A DNA stretch of 64,000 nucleotides, taken from positions 122,163,033 through 122,227,032 of the forward strand of contig NC_089495.1 in the NCBI RefSeq assembly GCF_036850765.1, given 5' to 3'. Shown in pieces: positions 41,928 to 56,400 of this stretch; positions within the stretch are counted from its first letter, which is position 1, and each line of letters opens with the position of its first letter. Both the position numbers and the translations under genes were made by a program. This stretch comes from Saccopteryx bilineata. Lineage: Eukaryota; Chordata; Mammalia; Chiroptera; Emballonuridae. The notes under the pieces were generated by a model. It was not told the origin of the DNA. It did no database searches and saw only the letters and a list, made by a program, of their open reading frames with translations.

Positions 41928-44900
41928 CTAGCAACACAAAACAAAACAAAAAAAACAAATTAAAAGTCATTGTTTATTTGGCTCTTAATATTTATAGCTA
42001 TCAGACCTAAATATTCTGAAAAACTGTGTATTAGACATCCCAGAGCCTAACTTAACATCAGCCTTAGGTTTAAATAATTCTTCACTTGGTCTTCCTTTTT
42101 ATGAAGATTGTAGAAAACTTAAGTTGTTAAGTTAAAAGCAGAATATGTCTAGGAGTTAAATCACCTTCAATTACTCTAAGTGATGCATGTAAATGATCTA
42201 TCTGCTGTTTAGATGAGCAAAAGACTGAAAAATTACTTTTTAAAAAAGAAAATTGGAAATAACCTAAATATCAATAGAAACCCAAAGAAATATGATATAT
42301 CCATACATGAAATACCACCTAATTGGTTTTTTTGTTTTTGTTTGTTTTTTTACAGAGACAGAGAGAGAGTCAGAGAGAGGGATAGACAGGAACGGACAGA
42401 TGAGAAGCATCATTGCGCATTGCAACACCTTAGTTGTTCACTGATTGCTTTCTCATATGTGCCTTGACCGCGGGCCTTCAGCAGACCGAGCAACCCCTTG
42501 CTGGAGCCAGCGACCTTGGGTCCAAGCTGGTGAGCTCTGCTCAAACCAGATGAGCCCGTGCTCAAGCTGGTGACATTGGGGTCTCGAATATGGGTCCTTG
42601 TCATCCCAGTCCAACGCTCTATCCACTGCGCCACCGCCTGGTTAGGCCCACCTAATTGTTAATGAAGAATAAGCAGGTTAGCCTGACCAGGCGGTGGCGC
42701 AGTGGATAGAGCATCAGACTGGAACACAGAGGACCCAGATTCAAAACCCCAAGGTCGCCACCTTGAGCATGGGATCATAGACATAACCCCAAGGTTGCTG
42801 GCTTGAGCAAGGGGTCACTCGCTCTGCTCTAGCCCCCCCAGTCAAGGCATGTATGAGAAAGCAATCAATGAACAACTAAGGTGCTGCAACAAAGAATGTT
42901 GCCCTGGCCAGATAGCTAGGTTGGTTAGAGCATCATCTGGGGGTTCAGAGGTTGCCTGCATGATCCCCAGTCAGGACACATACAGGAACAGATTGATGTT
43001 CCTGTCTTTCTCTCTCTCTAAAATCATTTTAAAAAGAAAAAAAGCTGGCCCTGGCCGGTTGGCTCAGCGGTAGAGCGTCGGCCTGGCGTGCAGGGGACCC
43101 GGGTTCGATTCCTGGCCAGGGCACACAGGAGAGGCGCCCATTTGCTTCTCCACCCCCCCTTCCTCTCTGTCTCTCTCTTCCCCTCCCGCAGCCAAGGCTC
43201 CATTGGCGCAAAGATGGCCCGGGTGCTGGGGATGGCTCCTTGGCCTCTGCCCCAGGTGCTAGAGTGGCTCTGGTCGCGGCAGAGCGACGCCCCGGAGGGG
43301 CAGTGCATCGCCCCCTGGTGGGCAGAGCGTGGCCCCTGGTGGGCGTGCCAGGTGGATCCCAGTCGGGCGCATGCAGGAGTCTGTTTGACTGTCTCTCCCC
43401 GTTTCCAGCTTCAGAAAAATACAAAAAAAAAAAAAAAAGAAAAAGAAAAGAAAAAAAGCCCTGGCCAGTTGGCTCCTGGCGTACAGGAGTCCCGGGTTCG
43501 ATTCCCAGCCAGGGCACACAGGAGAAGCGCCCATCTGCTTCTTCACCCTTCCCCTCTCCTTCCTCTCTGTCTCTCTCTTCCCCTCCCACAGCCAAGGCTC
43601 TATTGGAGCAAAGTTGGCCCGGGCGCTGAGGATGGCTCTGTAGCCTCTGCCTCAGGGGCTAGAATGGCTCTGCTTGCAACAGAGCAACGCCCCAGATGGG
43701 CAGAGCATCACCCCCTGGTGGGCGTGCCGGGTGGATTCCGGTTGGACGCATGTGGGAGTCTGTCTGACTGCCTCCCCATTTCCAACTTCAGAAAAATAAA
43801 AAAAATTTTAAAAAGAGCCTGACCAGGTGGTGGCTCAGTGGATGAAGCGTCGGACTGGGATGTGGAGGACCCAGGTTTGAGAACCCGAGATCGCCAGCTT
43901 GAGCGCGGGCTCATCTGGTTTGAGCAAAGCTCACCAGCTTGGACCCAAGGTCACTGGCTTGAGCAAGGGGTTACTCAGTCTGCTGAAGGCCCACGGTCAA
44001 GGCACATATGAGAAAGCAATCAATGAACAACTAAGGTGTCGCAACAAAAAACTAATGATTGATGCTTCTCATCTCTCTCTGTTCCTGTTTTTCTATCCCT
44101 CTCTCTCTGTCTCTGTAAAAAAAAAAAAAAAAAAAAAAAAAAGGTTTACATGTGCAGAAATAGAAATAACCCTAAGATATTAGTATTAAGCTAAATATAT
44201 ATATATTGATGGGGTGGGAGGAGGTGCTGCTCCAGCTGAGCGAGTAACCTCTTGTTCAAGCCAGCAACTTTGGGCTCAAGCCAGCAACCCTGGGCTCAAG
44301 CTGGCGACCTCGGGGTCTCAAACCTGGGTCCTCCACATCACAGTCCAACGCTCTATCCACTGCGCCACCGCTTGGTCAGGCTAGAAACATTTTTTAAAAA
44401 GATTTTTTTTTTAATTTTTTTAATTTTTATTTTATTTATTCATTTTAGAGAGGAGAGAGAGAGACAGAGAGAGGAGAGAGAGACGGGGGAGGAGCTGGAA
44501 GCATCAACTCCCATATGTGCCTTGACCGGGCAAGCTCAGGGTTTCGAACCGGCGACCTCAGCATTTCCAGGTCGACGCTTTATCCACTGCGCCACCACAG
44601 GTCAGGCCTAAAAAGATTATTATTTATTCATTTTAGAGAGGGAAGAAAAGAGGTAGAGGATGGGGGGGGAGAGGGAGAGAGGGAGAGGAGAGGAGAGGAG
44701 AGGAGAGGAGGAGGGGGAAAGAAAGAGGGGGATAAAGAAAGGGAAGGGGAGACGGAGATAGGAAGAGGGGGTAAGGGGAGATGAGGGGGGAAGGGGAGAG
44801 AGAGGGAAAGGGAGGGAGAGAGGGAAAAGGAGGAAGAGAGTGGGAGAGAGAGGGAAAGGGAGGGAAAGGAGGGAGAGGAGGGGAGAGAAAGGGAGGAGAA

Positions 44901-47347
44901 AGAGGGGGGAGGAGCAGGAAGCATCAACTCCCATATGTGTCATGACCAGGCAAGCCCAGGGTTTCAAACCAGCGACCTCAGCATTTCAGGTCAATGCTTT
45001 ACCCACTGCACCAACACACCGTCAAGACTAGGCTAAAAACATTTTAAAACTAGGCAACATTTATGTTTTTAAAAGTGTGTATCTATAACATGAATATATC
45101 CTTGTCTATGTACAAAACAGTGGTTACCTCAATGCAGTAAGGGAATGGGTAAAAAGAAACTTGTTTAAAAATTAAAGAAGCAGCCTGACCAGGTGGTGGT
45201 GCAGTGGATGGAGCGTCAGACTGGGATGTGGAGGACCCAGGTTTGAGACCTCGAGGTCACTAGCTTGAGCGTGGGCTCATCTGGTTTGAGCAAAGCTTGC
45301 CAGCTTGGACCCAGGGTCGCTGGCTCGAGCAAGGGGTTACTCCATCTGCTAAAGGCCCATGGTCAAGGCACATATGAGAAAGCAATCAATGAACAACTGA
45401 GGTGTGGGAACGAAAAACTGATGATTGATGCTTCTCATCTCTCTCCATTCCTGTCTGTCTCTGTCCCTGTCTATCCCTCTCTCTGAAAAAAAAAAAAAAA
45501 GAAAAAAAATAATTTAAAAAAAAATTAAAGAAGCAAACAAACAAACTAGGCCCTGGTCAGTAGTTCAGTGGATATAGCATCAGTATAGACATCCCGGTTT
45601 TGATTCCAGGTCAGGAAACACAGTAAAAGTGACCATCTACTTCTCTTCCCTCCCTCCCCAGTCTCTCTCCTCATCCTGCAGCCAGTGGCTCATTTGGTTT
45701 GAGCATGGCCCTGGGCACTGAGGATAGCTCCATGAAAGCACCACAGCCTCAGGTGCTAAAAATAGCCCAGTACGGGAACATTGACCCCAGATGGGGTTGC
45801 TGGTTGGATCCCAGTCCGGGTGCATGCAGGAATCTGCCTATCTCCCCACCCCTTAAAAAAACAAACAAAAACAAATTTAAATTCTAAAATGCTATTCACA
45901 AATTAAATATGAAAGGTTCTTTACACATTACACAACCATGTTAAAGCCCTGTACTGGTAGCTCAGTCGGTTAGTGTCAACCCAATATGCCAAGGTAACAG
46001 ATTCAATTACCAGTCAAGACACAGAGAAGAATCAACCAATGAATGCACAAAAGTGGAAGAACAAATTGCAATTTCTCACTCTTTCCCAATTCCTCCAAAA
46101 TAAATAATTTTTAAAATGTTGATAGGAGGAAGGTTTTGGCTTTGTAACACTTTTTTATACTGACAATAACCCTTGAAAATTTCTTTCTAATAACTGGTAA
46201 TTTTTTTTAATTTTTTTTTGGTATTTTTCTGAAGTGAGAAGCAGGGAGGCAGAGAGACAGACTACCACATGCACCTGACTAGGATCCACCCAGCATGCCC
46301 ACTAGGGGGCAATGCTCTGCCCATCTGGGCTGTTGCTCTGTTGCAACTGGAGCGATTCTTACACCTGAGGCGGAGCCCATGGAGCCATCCTCAGCACCCG
46401 GGCCAACTTTGCTCAAATGGAGCCTTGGCTGTGGGAGGGGAAGAGAGGAGAAGGGGGAGGGGGAAGGGTGGAGAAGCAGATGGGCGCTTTTCCTGTGTGC
46501 CCTGACTGGGAATTGAACCCAGGTCTTCCACATTACAGGCTAACATTCTACCACTGAGCCAGCGACCAGAGTCATAACTGGTAATTTGAATATAACCTTG
46601 GGCACCTAAAGACAAGAAAGAGAAACTGTTTTCTAATGAAGTTCTAATATACTCAAACTAGAGCTAAGGCATTAAAATAAATACTTATTCTTTTGGCAAG
46701 AAAAAGACTAAAAGGGAGAGAGATGAGAAGCGTCAACTTGCAGTTGTGGCACTTTAGTTGTTCACTGATTGCTTCTCATTCGTGCTTTGACATGGAGGGC
46801 TCCAGCCAAGACAGTCATCCCTTGCTCAAGCCACGACCTGGGGGTTTTGAAACTGGGACCTCAGTGTCCCAGGTCAATGCTCTATCCACTCTGCCACCAC
46901 TGGTTAGGAAAGCATTAGAATATTAATAATTGAGTCTCAGTTCCCTTTGTAAAATGGAATTGCATTCAATTAAAAGAATTAAATCAGGCCCTGGCCGGTT
47001 GGCTCAGCGGTAGAGCGTCAGCCTGGCGTGTGGGGGACCCAGGTTCAATTCCTGGCCAGGGCACATAGGAGAAGCGCCCATTTGCTTCTCAACCCCCTCT
47101 CCTTAATCTGTCTCTCTCTTCCTCTCCCGCAGCCAAGACTCCTTTGGAGCATATATGGCCCAGGCGCAGGTGATGGCTCCTTGGCCTCTGTCCCAGGTGC
47201 TAGAGTGGCTCTGGTTGCGGCAGAGCGACGCCCCAGAGGGGCAGAGCATCCCCCCTGGTGGGCGTGCTGGGTGGATCCTGGTCGGGCACATGCGGAGTCT
47301 GTCTGACTGTCTTCCCCCCCCCCCCGCCCGTTTCCAGCTTCAGAAAA

Positions 47348-47402
<55 letters not shown>

Positions 47403-50400
47403 GATTTAAATGAGTCAAAGTATTTTTTTTTTTTTTTACTTTTCCGAAGCTGGAAACCGGGAGGCAGTCAGACAGACTCCGGCATGCGCCCGACCGGGAT
47501 GGACCCGGCACGCCCACCAGGGGGCGATGCTCTGCCCCTCCGGGGGCGTCGCTCTGCCGTGACCAGAGCCACTCTAGCGCCTGGGGCAGAGGCCAAGGAG
47601 CCATCCCCAGCGCCCGGGGAAGAGAGAGACAGAGAGGAAGGTGTGGGTGGTGGAGAAGCAGATGGGCGCTTCTCCTGTGTGCCCTGGCCAGGAATCGAAC
47701 CCAGGACTCCTGCACGCCAGGCCGACGCTCTATCACTGAGCCAACCGGCCAGGGCCGAGTTAAAGTATTTAACAGAGAAGGGCATATAACAATTACAATG
47801 CTATTAAAATTGTATTTCTTTTAAAAAATGTTTATTTTATTGATTTTCAAGAAAGAGAAAGGGAGTGAGGGAGAAGGAGACGAGAGACAGTAAAATTGAT
47901 GTGCTCTTGTATGTGCCCTGACCAGGGACAGAACCAGCAACCTCTGCACTTCCAGACTCTGCTCTAAACCGAGCTATCCAGCCAGGGCAAGATTTTCTAA
48001 TGTATTATAATTCTTCTATTTAATATTGGGAGAACAACTCTCAAACAAATCCATTTTATTCTAAAATGAATTCAAATCTAAACACTAAAATGAGTTCAAT
48101 TCCAAATTCGTTGCATTTCTGAACAAATCCTCCTCACAGTTTACTATTTGCAGCTAGGATGGTAGACAAGCCCCAAAACTATTTTCTGGTGGTGGGTGAA
48201 GGCTTAAGACAGAAAATACATTCTAATCATCAGTCTAACATTATGAATCCTTTTTCTTTTAAAATCATCAAAACAGGTCTTCAGCCTATCTAGTGAAATG
48301 TTAAATTTTATAGTAAAACTGGAAAACCTTTCAAGGATAAAAGCTTTGCCTGACCAGGCAGTGGCGCAATGGATAAAGCAACGGACTGGGATGCGGAGGA
48401 CCCAGGTTCGAGACCCTGAGGTTGCCAGCTTGAGCGCGGGCTCATCTGGTTTGAGCACAGCTCACCAGCTTGGACCCAAGGTTGCTGGCTCGAGCAAGGG
48501 GTTACTCAGTCTGCTGTAGCCCCACGGTCAAGGCAAATATGAGAAAGCAATCAATGAACAACTAAGGTGTCACAACAAAAAACTGATGATTGATACTTCT
48601 CATCTCTCTCCATTCCTGTCTGTCTGCCCCTGTCTATCCCTCTCTCTGACTCTCTGTCTCTGTAAAAAATATATATATATTAAAAAGGATAAAAGCTTTT
48701 TCGTCCTCATTGAGATAATTCAGCTCCTCCTTGTGGCTATGGACTATAATTGCTTCTTAGAGACTCACCAACGAAAATTCAAAACATTCTTCCCACAAGT
48801 GTAATTCAGATTATTTCAAAAATTTGAAGATTACCAACAAAACTATAATCTTGATGTGCTGCTTCACTCATACTATATTTATCACTTTCTAGTTTTTATG
48901 GAGTGATAAAAAATTTCAAACTGACCAGGCAGTGGTGCAGTAGAGGATTGGACTGGGACGCGGGGGACCAAGGTATGAAACCCCGACGTTGCCAGTTTGA
49001 GCGTGGGATCATAGATATGACCCCACCATGGTCACTAGATTGAAGCTCAAGGTTGCTGGCTTGATTGAGCAAGGGGTTACCTGCTCTGCTGGAGCCACCC
49101 CTCCCCCCCAGGTCAAGGCACGTATGAGAAAGCAATCAGTGAACAGCTAAGGAACCGCAACGAAGAATTGATGCTTCTCATCTCTCTCCCTTCCTGTCTC
49201 TACCTGTCTTTCTCTGTCTCTGTCACAAAAATAAATAAATAAATAAATTTAAAAATGCACGGGTTCTGCCTTAGCCAGGTGGCTCAGTTGGTTTGAGCAT
49301 CATCCTGACATGCCAGGGTTCTGGGGTTCAATCCCCAGTCAGGGCACATACAGGACTCAAACAATAAATGCTAAGTGAGTGGAAAGAAAATCAGTGCTTC
49401 TCTCTCTCCAAAATCAATAAATCAAAATAAAATAACACAGAGTCTAATTTATATTTCCAATTTATTTTTTAAATTTTATTTATTTATTTATTTTTTACAG
49501 AGACAGAGAGTGAGTCAGAGAGAGGGATAGATAGGGACAGACAGGAACGAAGAGAGATGAGAAGCATCAATCATTAGTTTTTCATTGTGCGTTGCAACAC
49601 CTTAATTGTTCATTGATTGCTTTCTCATATGTGCCTTGACCATGGGCCTTCAGCAGACCGCAGTCTGGAGCCAGCAACCTTCGGTTCAAGCTGGTGAGCT
49701 TTTTGCTCAAACCAGATGAGCCTGCACTCAAGCTGGCGACCTTGGGATCTCGAACTTGGGTCTTCTGCATCCCAGTCCAACGCTCTATCCACTGCACCAC
49801 CGCCTGGTCAGGCTAAATTTCCAATTTAGATTTCTGCTTAAAAACATTTTTTGCCCTGACCAGGTAGCTCAGTTGGTTAGAGCATGATCCTAATACAACA
49901 AGGTTGCGGGTTTGATCCCTGGTGAGGGCACAGACAAGAATCAAACCAACAGTGGTAGAGCGTCAGCCTGGAGTGCAGGAGTCCCGGGTTCGATTTCTGG
50001 CCAGGGCACACTGGAGAAGTGACCACCTGCTTCTCCACCCCTCCCCCTCTCCTTCTTCTCTGTCTCTTCCCCTCCTGCAGCCAAGGCTCCATTGGAGCAA
50101 AGTTGGCCCAGGCGCTGAGGATGGCTCTATGGCCTCTGCCTCAGGCACTAGAATGGCTTTGGTTGCAACAGAGCGATGCCCCAGATGGGCAGAGCATCGC
50201 CCCATGGTGGGCATGCCAGGTAGATCCCGGTCAGGCACATGCGGGAATCTGTCTGACTGCCTTCCCGTTTCCAGCTTCAGAAAAATACGAAAAATAAAAA
50301 ATAAAAAAAGAATCAAACCAAGAATACAGAAATTAAGTGGAACAACAAATCTATATTTCTTCCTCCAAAATTGAAGTTTTAAATAGTACTTGAAAAGGTA

Positions 50401-53400
50401 AAAAGAGCTTCTACTATAGATGCCTAGATGTCTTATGAAGTGATAGAATAACTTAAGTGATAGGTAAAGAAATTAAGGGATCAGCCTTGGCTGGTTGGCT
50501 CAGTGGTAGAGCGTCGGCCTGGCGTGTAGGAGTCACGGGTTCGATTCCCGGCCAGGGTACACAGGAGAGGTGCCCATCTGCTTCTCCACCCCTCCCCCTC
50601 TCCTTCCTCTCTGTCTCTCTCTTCCCCTTCCGCAGCTAAGGCTCCATTGGAGCAAAGATGGCCAGGGCACTGGGGATAGCTCCATGGCCTCTGCCCCAGG
50701 TGCCAGATTGGCTCTGGTCGCAACAGAGCGTCGCCCCCTGGTGGGCGTGCCGGGTGGATCCCGGTCGGGCGCACGCGGGAGTCTGTCTGACTGTCTCTCC
50801 CCGTTTCCAGCTTTTTCCGGGATCCACCCGGCACGCCCACCAGGGGGCGACGCTCTGCCTACCAGGGGGCGATGCTCTGCCCCTCTGGGGCGTCGCTCTG
50901 CCGAGACCAGAGCCACTCTAGTGCCTGGGGTAGAGGCCAAGGAGTCATCCCCAGCGCCCGGGCCATCTTTGCTCCAATGGAGCCTTGGCTGCAGGAGGGG
51001 AAGAGAGAGACAGAGAGGAAGGAGGGGTTGGGGGTGGAGAAGCAAATGGGTGCTTTTCCTATGTGCCCTGGCCGGGAATCGAACCCGGGACCCCCGAACG
51101 CCAGGCCGACGCTCTACCGCTGAGCCAACCAGCCAGGGCCCGGTTTCCAGCTTCAGAAAAATACAAAAGAAATTAAGGGATCAGACAGCATCAACTTTTG
51201 TAGTGAGGCCTGGAGCGCCACCTATTGTTAAGAGCTCTCCCTCTCAACCTAAGCTATCAAGAAACTTGCAGTGATAGCTATTAGTTCACAAGGACAGAGT
51301 AAAGAATCTAGGATGAGAGGATCGAAAGCCAATTGGTTCACAGAACCCAGGTAGGATAGGGATCAAGAACTGTAGCAGGAAGTGCTGTCAGGTTAGCTAA
51401 GTTGGCAAGAATGTAATCCCATTATGTCAAGGTTGCAGGTTCAATTCCAGGTCAGGGCACATACAAGAAAAAAAACAAATAAGTAGAACAACAAATTGAT
51501 GTCTCTCTCTCGCTCAAATCAATAAAAATAAAAGCTACAGCAAGGAAAACATTCCAAAGAAATGCACATTAGGAAAAAAATGGATTAAACAAACTAAATG
51601 ACCTATTAGCTTTACAAAGTGATAACCAGAGATCTTAAAACCACTGGCATTTCCTCCTTCTGTTCCTATTTTTTTTCTGTCTCCCCTCATTTTTTTTAGC
51701 AACAGAGAGATAGAGAGAGAGACAGACAGACAGGAAAGAAGTGAGAAGCATCAATTCTTTGTTGTAGCACTTAAGTTGTTCACTTATTGCTTTCTCATAT
51801 GTGACCTAACCGGGAGACAGCTGTGCCAGCAACCTTTGGGCTCAAAGCCAGTGACCATGGGGTCATGTCATGATCTCATGCTCAAGACAGCGACTTCAGG
51901 GTTTCTAACCCGGGTCCTCAAAAATCCCAGGTCAACACTCTATCAACCGCACCACCTCCTGGTAAGGCTTTCTGTTCCCCTTTGATTGTATTTCACATAG
52001 CTTTGAATTACGACAAAGAATTATATTCCAACAACTAAAAGTTCACAAGTAAACAAAGCTGTTGAGAAACTTACAAAGAAACATTGATTTTTCTAGATAG
52101 CACAAAGAGATTTTACCTGTGCAGGTGTGTCTGTTTCATTGATTGGCTGCCCATCAAATCGGAATCTGATCTGCCTCATTGACAAACCCTGGATAAGAGA
52201 ATTTAAAAGGAGTAAGAATGCAAAGAAACAAAAAGAAAACTACATGCATATTTAGCCATGAATGTATTAAAAGAAAGACCTAAATAAATGATCATCAATG
52301 TGCTACCAACATTTCTATGTCGGTCAAAATTTGGGATGACTTTCACTTTCTTTAAAACTACATTTGGTTTTCTTTGGAAAACTGTTTTGTTTTTTTAAAA
52401 GTCATTTTACATAAAGCTGTATTGCTTTTGAGACCAAGCCTGACTAGATCATACTTTGAGTCAAACACTACATTTAAATAAGATACTCAAAGGAAATTTG
52501 AAGAGACGCACACAGCAACATTCCTCAATGCATGTTAGAGACCTCTAAAAACACCCTTAAAAATGATAAAAAAGAAAAAAAAACTGGAAGTCACCTAAAA
52601 AGTTTTCTACCCATCACTATGCACAAATAACCTATGCTTAAACCCACACAATGCTAAGCACACCAAGAGGCATTCAATAAGTTATCCTTGGGCAGTCAGG
52701 ACACTTCCACCAGGACACAAGACACAGTCCTAAAACCATCCAGAAGACCACATTCAGGAAGTTCCTGGAACAGCTCAAAAGCACCTGCTTTTTAATTTCC
52801 TTCTTAGTACTTAACTAAAGCTGCATTATTACTTGTCAACCTCTCATTAGAAAATAAGCTTCAGGAGGAATAGGAAGGAAGACTCTCATAGTTGGCATGT
52901 ACTCCTTGCACACAGTAGGTGCACATGAAGTACTGATGAAATAAAATAGATGAAAACCATATTTCATCTTCTTTAATTTAAAAATAAATCTGGCCCTGGC
53001 AGGTTGGCTTGGTGGTAGAGCATCCGCTCAGCGTGTGGATGTTCTGGGTTTGATTCCCCATCAGGGCACACAGGAGAAGAGCCTATCTCCTTCTGCACCC
53101 CTCCCCCTCTTGCTTCTCTCTCTCTCTCCTGCAGTCATGACTCAATTGGAGCCAGTGGCCAAGTGCTGAGGGTGGCTGCATGGCCTCCACCTCAGGCACT
53201 AACAGCTGGATGCTGAGCAGTGGAGCAACATTGCCTAGTGGGCTTATAGGGTGGATCCTGGTCAGGGTGCATGCAAGAGTCTGTCTCTGCCTCCCCTCCT
53301 CTCACAGAATAAAAATAATTCTTTTTTTTCTTTTCTGAATCTGGAAACGGGGAGAGACAGTCAGACAGACTCCCGCATGCGCCCAACCGGGATCCACCTG

Positions 53401-56400
53401 GCACACCCACCAGGGGCGATGCTCTACCCACCAGGGGGCGATGCTCTGCCCCTCCGGGGCATCGCTCTGTCGCAACCAGAGCCACTCTAGCGCCTGGGGC
53501 AGAAGCCAAGGAGCCATCCCCAGCGCCCGGGCCATCTTTGCTCCAATGGAGCCTTGGCTGCGGGAGGGGGAGAGAGACAGAGAGGAAGGAGGGGTGGGGG
53601 TGGAGAAGCAAACGGGCGCTTCTCCTATGTGCCCTGGCCAGGAATCGAACCCAGGTCCCCCGCAAGCCAGGCCAACACTCTACCGCTGAGCCAACCGGCC
53701 AGGGCCAATAAAAATAATTCTAACGCTCCTCAGTTAGGGGAAATTACAAAAAGGGAATTTTAAAATTATACTATTAAAATTTAGCTTCAATAGCCTTGGC
53801 TGGATAGCTCAGTTGGATAGAGTACATACAAGAACACATCAAGCCTGACCAGGTGGTGGTGCAGTGGATAGCTTCGGACTGGCATGTGGAGGACTCAGGT
53901 TCGAGACCCTGAGGTTACCAGCTTGAGTGCCAAGGTTGCTGGCTCAAGCAAGGGGTCGCTTGATCTGCTGTAGCCCCCCCCCCCTCCGTCAAGGCACATA
54001 CGGGAAATCAATCAATGAACTAAGGAGCTGCAATGAAGAATTGATGTTTCTCATCTCTCCCCCTTCCTGTCTGTCTGCTGTCCCTATTGACTCTCCCTGT
54101 CTGACACAAAAAAATAAAAAAATAAAAATTAAAAAAAAGGAACAGATCGATGTTCCTATCTGTCTCCTTTCCTCTCTAAAATCAATAAAGTAAACATTTA
54201 ATAAAATATACATTATTTCACTCATATATATATATATATGAAAAATAAATGAGCCTCAATATGCCCTTCTGCCAAGAGGATTCCAATGTTTTACCTTATT
54301 GACATGGTGGGGAAAAGGAGCAAAGCAGAGAAGCTACTGTAACTGTAGCCAAATGAGAACAAGACAAAAAAAAAATAAAAGCATCTCTGGAGGTATGGTG
54401 TAAATATACCAACTTCAAAGGTAGCTTTTTAGAAAGCATCTTGCAAAAAAGTCACTCCTATACCATGCTCAAATTAGAAGTTATAATTATTGTTACACAA
54501 ATTTCATGCTTCAATAAATATTCCAAAGAAAATTAAACTAAATTCCTAGGACTTAAAATATTCAAAATGCTGAATACTTGTATAACACCTGTATTCCCTT
54601 AACAAGGATTTGCTGGGTCTATTTTTAAAACTACCTGTAATATGAAGATTTTATTACTTTCCTTTAAAATTCTAGCCTTTGACACATACCACTTTCAGAT
54701 TAGCACTTGTCTTGAGGAATTCAAAGAATCCCCTACCAGGTAGGTGACATCCACAACCTTAATACTTCATGACTTTCAGTTTTAATTGGCAATTTCACAA
54801 AGCAACCAAGAATTCAATGCCAGGCATTAATTACCAAATATTATATATTTACAAACACCCCACTGATTCCTTGCTTCAATAAAATACTAAGAACCTTTTG
54901 TATGCTAGGTTCTACCTTCCAGTGTTAAGGTCAACATCCAGTGTTAAGGTCAGAAGGTCAAGGGTGTGGCCATTCAAAATAAGTGTGTGTGTGTGTGTGT
55001 GTGTGGTCAGAACAGAAGCAACCTATTCTTTTATTGCCACCTACTTTTCCACTTTTTCTCATCAATAAAATATTTTGCTAGAGATCAAAAGTCCAAAATT
55101 CAGATAACTTGTCTTTAAGATCCCAAAAACCTGTAAATTCAAACAAGGAATTTACATTATTAAACCCCTGGGCACCTCTTCTGAATAAATCTTATCTGTG
55201 AGCTTTGGAGTTATGCCTGAAGAATTGTGAGCTTATCTCATTGAGTTCGTTTTCTTTTCAAAAAGTGAACTGGAAAAAAAAAAGTGAACTGGACTAAACC
55301 AATAAATTAGATGCTCTCTGAAATCATCTGACATCCCATGAAATAATCTGTTATGTGAATGAAAACCTTACTTACAAACCAACCTCTGGAGATACCAGTA
55401 TGAATATTCTCTATCATTTTACAAGCATTTATTGAACATGCTTGATATGTCAGGTACTTACTGGTCTAGGCTCTAGAGAAACAGTGAACAAAAAGTTCAC
55501 AGGGCCCTGGCCGGTTGGCTCAGCGGTAGAGCGTCGGCCTGGCGTGCGGGGGGACCCGGGTTCGATTCCTGGCCAGGGCACATAGGAGAAGCGCCCATTT
55601 GCATCTCCACCTCCCCCCTCCTTCCTCTCTCTGTCTCTCTCTTCCCCTCCCGCAGCCAAGGCTCCATTGGAGCAAAGATGGCCCGGGCGCTGGGGATGGC
55701 TCCTTGGCCTCTGCCCCAGGCGCTAGAGTGGCTCTGGTCGCTGCAGAGTGACGCCCCGCAGGGGCAGAGCCTCGCCACGTGCCGGGTGGATCCCGGTTGG
55801 GCGCATGCGGGAGTCTGACTATCTCTCCCTGTTTCCAGCTTCAGGAAAAAAAAAAAAAGTTCACAGAGCTTACATTTTAGTGGACAAATATAGATAGTGA
55901 TCAACAACAACAACAAAAAACAACTCAAAATGAGGACAGGCGCAGGAACTCTGAATTAATTCAGGGAGAGCAGAATAAAATGATCGAGGGCTCAGCAATA
56001 TCCAACAAAAACATAATGAGAGCCACGTTTTTTTAAGTTTTCTAGCTGCCACATTTAAAGTTAAAATTAGTTAATTTTAATAAAAGTTTTATTCAGCCTA
56101 TTCAAAATACTATCACTTCAAAATGTAATCATTTTAAAAAATTGAGATATTTTACTTTTCACACTGAGCTTTCAAAACTGGCCACATTACACTTTAAGTA
56201 CATCTCAACTTGGACCAGACACATTTCAAGTGGTAAATAATAATATGTGTTTTGTGGCTCCTGTATTGGACAGCACAGGTTTATGTAGAGTACAGAATTT
56301 GCTGATGACGCACATATATATGATATATGTGTTAGGAAGCATCACCAAGAATGACCCTGCCTGACCTCTGGTGGCGCAGCAGCTAGTGTCAACTTGGAAC

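Larger units (their letters stand above)
41928..52116 (-). other. SUMO2: SUMO2 intron 3
   Basis: 10,189 nt, GTAAAA to GCTAG. Densely filled with SINEs, often nested or tandem. Blocks without a recognised repeat: about 41931-42325 and 47991-48347. Confidence 0.9.

Noticed and set aside
43088..43822. 244-codon plus-strand open frame
   Set aside because: It runs through two adjacent VL SINEs; the same peptide recurs wherever VL copies occur.
50570..51274. 234-codon plus-strand open frame
   Set aside because: Lies in the folded VL composite; SINE sequence in alternate frames.
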